Shown: positions 56,025-64,000 of the stretch, one piece after another
Layout of the letters: each line of letters begins with the position of its first letter
Position numbering within the stretch: position 1 is the stretch's first letter
Origin: MFD01213-c1 sp963704405
GTDB taxonomy: Bacteria; Planctomycetota; Phycisphaerae; Tepidisphaerales; Tepidisphaeraceae
Length of the DNA: 64,000 bases
Direction of reading: 5' to 3'
Assembly (NCBI GenBank): GCA_963704405.1
Contig: OY969903.1
Location: 2,542,001-2,606,000 of the forward strand
Position numbers and translations under genes: made by a program
The notes under the pieces: generated by a model
Databases searched by the model: none
What the model saw: only the letters and a program-made list of their open reading frames with translations
Told to the model about the DNA's origin: nothing

Positions 56025-59000
56025 TCAAGATTGCGTAAATGAGCGGAATTTCGCCGTGATTAAGGCATTGGTTTCGTGGCTGGTTGTCGCCATTCCAACA
56101 TATAAAGTCGAACCGAGATTCAATGTGATGGCAGACCCCATTGGTGTCCAGTTAATGCCGTCGGTGCTGGCATAGGTTGTGAAGGTATTGCCGACGCGGG
56201 TGAGCCGAATCCATTTGGATCCCCCATTGGCGGGGCCGGCGTTGACCGTTGTGTTCGCCGCTGCGGCAGAGCGGTACGACGATGAGAACCCGTTGGGGCC
56301 GGGGGTGTCATAGGAGTAAACATTGGCGCTGCCGGCGGAAAGATCGGTTCGGGCCATGAGCCCTGCCTTGGCCCATGAGCTAGTCGTGCCGCCGGCGTTT
56401 TGGAGAGCGCCGATCAGGACTTTGACATCAAAGTCTCCGGTAATCTGCTTATAGACAAAACGGAACTGGTCGGCAGTGCCGTTGATGTTCGCTCCGCCGG
56501 CCTGAACGTCGTAGTCTGAACCTTCGGTGACGACTGTAGTGACACCAGCCGGTGTGGGGTTTCCAATGTCAGCGCTGGTGAAGGAAGTAGTTTGTGCGGG
56601 AATCGTTGCGTTGGCCGTTGCTGCGCTGGATTCGTTGGATGATGTATCAACCGCCGTCAGTTGATAGTACCACGTTTGTCCAGCCGCGGCGGTCGTGTCG
56701 TTGTAAGAGGTCGATGTCAATAATCCAGCCGTATTGAGCTTAACGAATGTGCCCGAAGGCGAGGAAGAGCGATAGAGGTTGTAGCCGGCAAGATCAGTTT
56801 CGGTATTTGCAGACCATGTAAGCGCGATGCTTGTCGTATTGGCCAATGCCTGGAAATTCTGCGGCTGCGCTGGGGGAGTGATATTGCTGCCAGGCCGAAA
56901 TGCGCTGGCGCCGGTTGGCGCGGATTCATTGCCGGACAGGTCAACAGCGGTGACGCGATAGAAAGTGGTACTCGATGAAGGCGCCGCCGAATCAAAATAG
57001 CTTGCCGCCGTGAGCAATCCGGTGACGTTCAATTTCGTAAATGTCCCCATCGCAGAGGACGAGCTATAGATGTTGTAACCTGCAAGGTCTTTCTCCGTGT
57101 TTGGGGACCATGTCACCGTGATACCGCTGGCGTCGCCGCTGGCGGCGACAGACGCCGGCGCGGACGGCGCAACGGTATCTTTGCGAAGGGCATTCGCCGT
57201 CGTGAACGAAGATTCATTACCCGAAATATCAACGGCGGTCAGGCGGTAATAAGAGAAAACCCCCGCCGGGGCGGTCGTGTCGGTGTATGACGCCATCGTC
57301 AGCGGTGTGGAATTCAATTTAACAAACGTGCCAGTGCCCGACGCCGAGCGGTAAATGTTATAGCCGGCCAGATCAGGTTCAGTGTTGGGGGTCCAGGTAA
57401 GCGTGATATTGCTTGTAGAGCCGCTTGCCGTGAAGCCAGATGGCGTGGCCGGCGGAGTGGTATCGACTGTTCGGGTGGCGCTGATCGTGGCGGCGGTGGA
57501 TTCATTGTTCGAAGTATCGATCGCCGTGACCTGATAATACGAAGTCTGCCCTGATGCGGCATTCGTATCGGTGAAATTTGCACTCGTAAATGGTGAACTA
57601 TTGAGCTTAAAGAACGTTCCGGTAGCCGAAGAGGAGCGGTAGACATTATATCCCGCGAGGTCGGACTCCGTATTGGGAGACCACGTCAGCGTGATCCCCG
57701 ATCCCGACGTGCTCGCCGCCAGATTGCTTGGCTGGGCGGGCGGTGTCACATCTTTTGGCCGAGTGGCGCTGACAGACGCGCTGAAACCAGATTCACCGTT
57801 CCAGGAGTCAGCGGCGGTAATCTTGTAATAGAACGTCCCGCCGGGCGTGGCGGTCGTGTCGTTGTATGAGGTTCCGGCAACAGGACCGGTGTTGATCAGG
57901 ATGAACGTTCCGCTCGCGGAAGTGCTGCGGTAAATATTGTAACCCACCAGCAGCGGCGCACTGACAGGTGACCACGAAAGTGCAATGCCCGCGCCGCTGC
58001 CCGTCGCGACCAGCCCCGTCGGAGCGGCGGGGGGAGCCGGGCGCATATTAGAGATCAGATAGACGTTGTCATTGTAATCGTAGTTAATGCCCGAATAGTC
58101 CATCGCCATCAGCCACTCGTTAGGAATAATGACGCCAAGCCGATCGCGCGCCGGCCAGAAACGGACGTGATGGCCCTTGTCTGTTGTCGATCCGGCGGGC
58201 GCTTTGTTGAGAGAGTCGTCAGATGATTCCTGCTTATCGACATTGAATCCAAACAAACCGCTCGGCTTAAACGTGCCAAAGGCGATTGCCTTGGTGCTGT
58301 CATTCGACAGCGGCAGGAACGATTGAGAGTCATCGCCGGCATTGCTGAGAATCGTGTTGTACGAAGTGGGACTGCCCTGGTTGAACCAATACAGCGTGGC
58401 GGGATTCCCTTCTGTGTGAAAGGCGTCAATCTGGCGAGCGGTGACAGGAAGATTCGGATCGGCCCGCAGCCAATAACGAGAAAGGACTTCTTCGCCGACG
58501 GTCGCGATCGCGCCCCCTGGTTCATCGATTGACCGGCATTGATAATGTTGGTGCCATAACCAAATTCGGTGTTCACAATCTGTGCGACTGTGGGTTCAGT
58601 GATGGTCCCGCCGGGCGTGGCGTTGCTGTATTGCTGCCAGAAACCGCGGAGGTCGATTGTTTTAGTTGGCGCGTTGATGGCGCTGGAATTGATCGTTAGC
58701 GTGCCGATATCGACGGCACTCACACCGCTGTTATGGGTGGGGACATAATTGATGACAATGTCCTGGAATGCCCCGGCGGCGATCGTCAGCGGAAACGTGA
58801 GCGAACCGCCAACCGTGAAGAACGCGTTGCTGGAACTGATTGAACTGATGTTCAATGCCTGGTCACCCGTGTTCCAGAGGCGGAGCGTATCGGATTTATG
58901 GACAACGTTGGGGAATTGGGTGTTGAGATTCTGAATGTTGTTAAAGACAAGACGGTCGGCAAATGGTTGCGCGTCAAGATTCTGCGTGCCGAGGTCCGCG

Positions 59001-62000
59001 CCGGAAGGGGCCGCTTTGACATTGGAGATAACCCCGACAACGTCATTGGAGTCGTATGATGGCGCAACGCCATAGTCTTCGGTCGCGAATACAAAACTAT
59101 TGGGAACGACAGAACCGTCCGGGTTCTTCATCGGATAGAAACGGACCTTGCGGTGGTTGGTCGTATCCCATGTATTAAGCGCATCCTCGCTATAGGCGAT
59201 GCGGGCCTTGCCGGTGGAATCGGGGAATGCGTCGAATGAAGCGAACAGCCCGAAGATCGCGGAGCCCGGATCGAAGCTGGTCTTTCCAATCGCGGTCGGA
59301 TCAACGCTCTGCGCGTCGGCGGCGTTGATCGTGAAGAGTGGGCTCAAACTGTCGTACGTGCCGGGCGAATAGAAGCCGATCCCGGCCGACGGTGTGATGC
59401 TCGCGCTGAAGGCCGCGAGTGGTGTAATCGTGACCGGCCCCGGCCCGGCCTTGACCAGCCGCGGCATCGTCACTTCATCATTGGGCGTTTGCGGCGGGGT
59501 GGTGAAGGCGGTGACATTTGGGTTGGCACTGCCGACATTATCCTGGATTTGGAATAGGTCGAGGATGCGCTGGAGCGACGGTTCGTTGTTGCCTCCCGTG
59601 CCTGCCGTCGTCAGGGCGCGCAGGTTCACGTTGAACAGCGGTTGATTGGGATCGTTGCTCTTAATCTGCAACTCGGCGGTGTGCAGACCCAGCGCACTGG
59701 TGCCGGCGTTGAAGGCGATCGTGATGGAGATCGAGCCGCCGACCTGAATGCTGAGCGGCAGGCTCGGTTTTGAAACGATGGGGAACAAAGCGCCATCCGA
59801 CCCAAGCACAGAAAGGCCGTCGGATGGAAGCGCCAGCGGCTGATTGCCGGTGTTCGAAATAGTGAGTGTCTGCGTCGGGCTGGCGCCGCCGCCGGTTGGG
59901 TCATTGAAGTAAAGCGTGGGAGCGCTGACGGTGACATTGCCGCCAACATTGAGCGGGCGCAGGAGTGTGATCTTCAGGCCGCCCAGTTCTGCGACATACA
60001 GATAGCCGGTATGCGGATCTTCGGTGATGTCAATCGGATCGGTGAACTGTGTGAAACCAGCGATGCCGGTTTCGGATTGCGTGATCTGACCGTTCGCGCC
60101 GACGCGCAGAAGGAGAATATCTTTGCCGCCGCTGTATCGCGTAATGAGAAGGGCATGGTCAAGCGCACCGTTGAATGCGGAGCCGTGGTATTCGATTGCG
60201 CCGTCCGGGGAATAGTGAACGCCGAAGTCGAATGCAATCCCGCGATAGTTCGGATCGGGATTAGTGCCCGCCGGGTATGCGCCTTGAATGGGAAAATTCG
60301 CGCCAAGCGATGTCTGGGGATTACCGCCGTTCATGACATATTCAGAACGGGCAGGGTCGGGGTGGCCATAATAGCCGCCCTGGATGATATCAAAGAGCCA
60401 ATCGTCTTCAGCCTGGCCAAGGTTGTTCAGGGCGGGAACCGCCGGGCCGGTGTAAGTGCGCGTGCTGGAGTCGATTCGATTTGTCGCCGTGAAGGGCGCT
60501 GGTGGCGAGGCTGGCGTATTGCCGCCTCCGGCCGAGCCATTGGTAGGCGCATACAGGTGTCCATTGCTGTCCCAAATCAGATCGTACGCATTGCGGACAC
60601 CGCTGGCATAGATGGTGACGGGCGCGCCGGTGGCAAACGGGTTATATGCCGCTTGTCCCTGCGGGAGCGATTCCGTCTGCACATTGATCGGCCACGACAC
60701 GGCTGCATTCACATCCAGGCGCAAAATCGCAGCGCTCAGAAGATGTTCGTTGCGGAATCCCCAGACGCTGTCCGGAGCGCCCATCGCCGACATCGCGCCC
60801 TGCGGCCAATACAGCGCGCCATCAGGCCCAAACGACGGCTGGTTGTTCAAATGATCCCGGATAGACCGCGGCAGACCAACAACATAATCCTGGTAAACCG
60901 AATAATTCGCGCCGCTCAAACGGGTTATCTTTCCAGTCCAATCCGGCGCATTGGTCGTCGTGCCGGCGCCGCTGCTGACCCACATATTGCCCGCGGCATC
61001 GAACGTAATGCCGGTAATCAGGCGCGAGTTGCCGTTGTTAACCAGCATCGTCTTGATGTCGAACGGATTTCCAAGCGTGCCGTCAGGATTGATCGTGTAT
61101 TGAAAAATGTCCCCGCTGGCGGTGGTGGCGTACATCTTTCCATCAGGCCCGACCGTCAGCCCGGTGAATGGCTGATTGACAGCAGTGGGCAGCGAGACTT
61201 TTTCAAAAGCAATATTCGGATCGGTCGTGATTGAATCGGAGCCCGTAGTGAAGCTCATCTGAAACGGCTGAAACGCCGCGCCGCTGACATCTTTCACTCC
61301 CGACGTAACCACGAATGTATACCCCGTGCTGGCATCCAGGGGCGTATCCGGTTGCAGGATGATTACACTCCCCGCGCCGTCGGTGTTCAATTCTGCGGTG
61401 ATGCTCTTGTGATCAAACGTTCGGTAAAGGAATACCGTGGATCGGGTGAGCGTATTGGCATCGATCCCCGCCCCGACGTTGGGAAGATTCAGATCGCACG
61501 AGACAAACGCGGTGCGGAGAACACCGCTGGCGCCGCTTGCAGGAGTGGTGCTGGCAATCGAAGGCTGCGGAGCAGGCGCTGTGACGGCGTTGTCGAATTC
61601 AATCTCGGCGACGTTGCCATAAGAATTCGCCGGCGCGAGATACCGGACAAAACGGAACGTGCTGGAGTTGTTTGTTATCTGTGTCGTGAACGCCCCGGCA
61701 GCAGGGGACGAGGAGACCGTGAAGAGATTGACGACGCCCGATGAGAAGTCGGCGACGTTTGAACCCTGGAAAATCCCACCCACCATGCGCGACGTGAATC
61801 CGCCGCGCGGTGCGTACTTAATTTGAGCGATCACCGACGGCGAACCAAGATCAAGCCCCACCCAATCCCCGCTCGTTGTCGGGCCGTCGAAATAAGTATT
61901 CAGGCTCCCATCAAACGCTTTCGCGCCGGTATTGCCATTATTCTGGAACGAACCGGCGGTGCCGATGACGGTTCCTGTCAATTTAGGTCCGGCTGGTGGC

Positions 62001-62815
62001 GGATTGGAAACAGGCGCCGCGGCAATACTGAAATTATCAAAGCTGACCGTAACCGGCGGCAGATTGTTCTTGGCCATTGCGATCAGACCAGCGCGCGCAG
62101 TGCCGGAAAAGAACGCGGATTTTTCGCTCCCCGTCAGCGTCACGCTCTGCGAAACTGCGGTAAACGCGCCGCCATTGACGGCATACGAACCGGTAACGAT
62201 GCCGCTGGACGGATCTGCGCTGATCTGCAGGTCCAGTGTGTTGACGTTCGCAAACGCTCCAATGCTGGTATATGAGTTCGCCGTTGCGATCGAGTGGGTA
62301 AAGCTGGTAGCGCCGGCGGGAAGCTGCTCGTCTGCAAACTGCAAAAACTGCCCCTGCGACTGTGAAGCCGCGACGAACTTAATGTAATTATCCTGGTCCG
62401 GACCAAAGTTAATCCCACCCTGATCGGAAGGATTGCTCAAAAAACCAAGAGGCCCCTTCAGCCGTGTCGTAATGGTAAATGCGCCGCTGGCCGCGTTGAA
62501 CTGGGTCTCGACCGCATCGACCAGCGTATTGTCCGATTCCCATGAGCCCCCGGCGGTTGCGGTGCCGGTCGTGGTAATATTCAGCACGCCGTTGGCCGGC
62601 TGAAGATCGAGCAGCGCCGGTTGATATTCATTGCCGTTCTTATTCGGCTGCACCCAGGTAAATCCCGTCCCCTGGCCGGCCTTGTCGGTGATCACGCTGG
62701 GCACCGCGGAGTTGAAGTCCAAAGAGAACGGCAGCGACTGCACGACCGATGCATCCCCCGCCAGCAGCCGCCGCCCCTCAAGGGTTTCGATAACAGGGAC
62801 GACAGCGCAGCTCAA
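56025..62815 (-). CDS. Giant secreted surface protein, frameshifted
   Basis: About 2263 residues when repaired. It begins VIETLEGRRLLAGDASVV, a planctomycete-type N-terminal surface-protein motif. A concanavalin/laminin-G-like region, a discoidin-like region (TGAKAFDGSLNTYFDG), an SbsA-type Ig-like domain (ASGVLRTAFVSCDLN), a glucose/sorbosone dehydrogenase-type beta-propeller (GLTVGPDGKMYATT, GIAFDFGVHYSPDGAIEYHG) and a choice-of-anchor Ig-like domain follow. Then come at least six fibronectin type III repeats (each with W-S/T-PN-TE-x-DLAGYNIYRS) and a C-terminal DUF1349-like domain. A missing base in the C5 run at 58513-58517 splits it between SMNQG and GAIATVGEEVLSRYW. Probably extracellular; carbohydrate binding and oxidation are inferred. 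Confidence 0.9.
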
Positions 62816-62950
62816 GACGAGGATTCGACAGCTTCAGATGATCTTGCACAGCAAAACTCCACGGATAATTAAGCGGTGAAACACCCACACGTATACACGA
62901 CGACATGCATCCTGACACGGTTACAACTCATTTGTCGTTTGTTTTTTGCA

Positions 62951-64000
62951 TTACTCGCCAAGCAGGCTCAACTGGCGCTCAAGTCTCCTGATCGAAACAG
63001 GCGCCGAAGTTTTAAGGTCCTGCGCATATAAAGAAACGCGGAGTTCTTCGATCATCCAGCGAAAATTTGATGCTTCCGGGGCGATGATCCCTTTGCCTGC
63101 GAGTAATTCGCATCGCTCTTTATACGCACGAGTGATAGGAAAGATTTGTGCCGAGATTTGCTGATCGCGCATGAGCCCGGCGTTTTGCAGCTTTTGCAGC
63201 CGCACTGCTATTCCCTTGATAAACCGTGGCAGATGAGTCAGCCACGGCGGCGGTGTAGCATTTAGAAAGTTTTTTGAAATTAATGCCGAGAGCTGCCCCC
63301 GCATGTCGCGGATGGGTTCGCTCAGCAGAGGGGGAAACGCGCGGCTCAGCGCCAGGTGAACGCCATGATAAGCCTCGAGAATGTCGCGCGCTGCCGTATT
63401 CAATTCCCGCGTTGCAATCGATAACCGCCGCCACCCGTCCTGCGCTTTGGCGATAAATGCTTCCCGCGTTCGTATCTCAATCGGCTCGCTGAACAGCGCC
63501 CGATCGACCGCCGCCGAAAGAATTTCTTCTTTCAACTCCGGCCAGTTCCCCAGCGGTTTGTAATGAAGCGACATCTGCTCAACGTCCACAAGCGTCCGGG
63601 CAAGCTGCTTCATTTCATGATCCAATTGCAGCATGAATAACCGTCGCACTCCCGCGGCGTGGCAACCCGAGACGCCTCGCGGCTATCCAGCACGCGCAAC
63701 GACACCGAATCCTCCCGGTCCACCAGCGCCGGAAACCCGGAAAACGTCGCGCCATTGCGATGAATCTCAATCCGCTCCGGCAAATCCCCGAAATCCCAGC
63801 GAATCAGTTTATCCCGCGTAAATTCCGGTGGCGGCAGGGCTGCGAAACTCTCCCGTGCCTTAATCCCAAGCTTCGCGCGTATCGCCACAATATCCCGGCC
63901 GCAAGCCACCGTTTTGCCTGCCGCATCCGTAATGCGGAAGTTCGTCTGCAAATAAGGTGAAAGCTGCTTGAGATCGAACGCCGACTTCGGAATAACTTCG
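62951..64000 (-). CDS. hrpA: ATP-dependent RNA helicase HrpA, C-terminal part, frameshifted, 5' end outside window
   Basis: The minus-strand frames from 63951 and 63649 match the C-terminal DUF3418 region of HrpA-type DEAH helicases: FAALPPPEFTRDKLIRWDFGDLPERIEIHRNG and then RLFMLQLDHEMKQLARTL, PELKEEILSAAVDRALF and FRWMIEELRVSLYAQDLKTSAPVSIRRLE. A missing base near 63653-63658 separates SRVATP from AGVRRLFMLQ. The helicase core lies beyond the right edge. HrpA unwinds RNA and rescues stalled or collided ribosomes in Escherichia coli. Confidence 0.9.

Noticed and set aside
60011..61234. 407-codon plus-strand open frame at 60-61 kb
   Set aside because: Antisense to the surface protein; no family features and a composition typical of a shadow frame.

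Overview
The window is about 64 kb of GC-rich DNA, coding on both strands, that looks like a planctomycete chromosome, probably near the Phycisphaerae/Tepidisphaera group (inference). The pointers are a MoxR/DUF58/von Willebrand-type operon with very long coiled-coil and squalene-cyclase-repeat members, a TPR protein fused to two RNA polymerase alpha C-terminal domains, a giant surface protein with an N-terminal LEGRRLLAG-type motif, and separate coaC and coaB genes. No rRNA, tRNA, CRISPR array or insertion sequence was recognised.

Layout. 1-1655: 3' part of a PAS-PAS-GGDEF-EAL signalling gene. 1862-19308: a nitrogen-scavenging island. It holds a class III-like glutamine synthetase and a creatininase-family gene (minus strand), then a Rieske oxygenase, a formylglycine-generating-enzyme-like gene and a close creatininase homologue (plus strand), an unrecognised conserved gene, and a NitT/TauT-type ABC transporter. 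These are followed by an allophanate hydrolase split into two genes, two DUF1989 'urea carboxylase-associated' proteins (carboxyguanidine deiminase subunits in characterised systems) and a biotin-dependent urea/guanidine carboxylase. Three good sigma-54 (-24/-12) promoter matches lie in this island, so it is probably a nitrogen-limitation regulon for guanidine, with creatinine or another guanidino compound feeding in. 19394-20262: mutM. 20467-34323: the MoxR operon. 34324-37628: a diguanylate cyclase divergent from a sigma-54 activator. 37688-40815: comB, the TPR/alpha-CTD protein and a SpoIID-like lipoprotein. 40994-55783: a minus-strand run of housekeeping genes (nrnA-like, dprA, a TPR gene, aroB, ftsK, dut, coaB, a HEPN gene pair, coaC, rpoZ, gmk, yicC, secG, tpiA, DAHP synthase). 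56025-62815: the giant surface protein. 62951-64000: the 3' end of an hrpA-type helicase gene.

Two window-wide patterns matter. First, 13 genes, including tpiA, ftsK and mutM, are each broken by one single-base frameshift, nine of them a missing base, usually in GC-rich or homopolymer sequence. This looks like consensus error in a draft assembly rather than biology, and the genes are annotated at their restored lengths. Second, several families of long palindromic repeats occupy gene gaps, and two palindromes lie in frame inside the carboxylase coding region.
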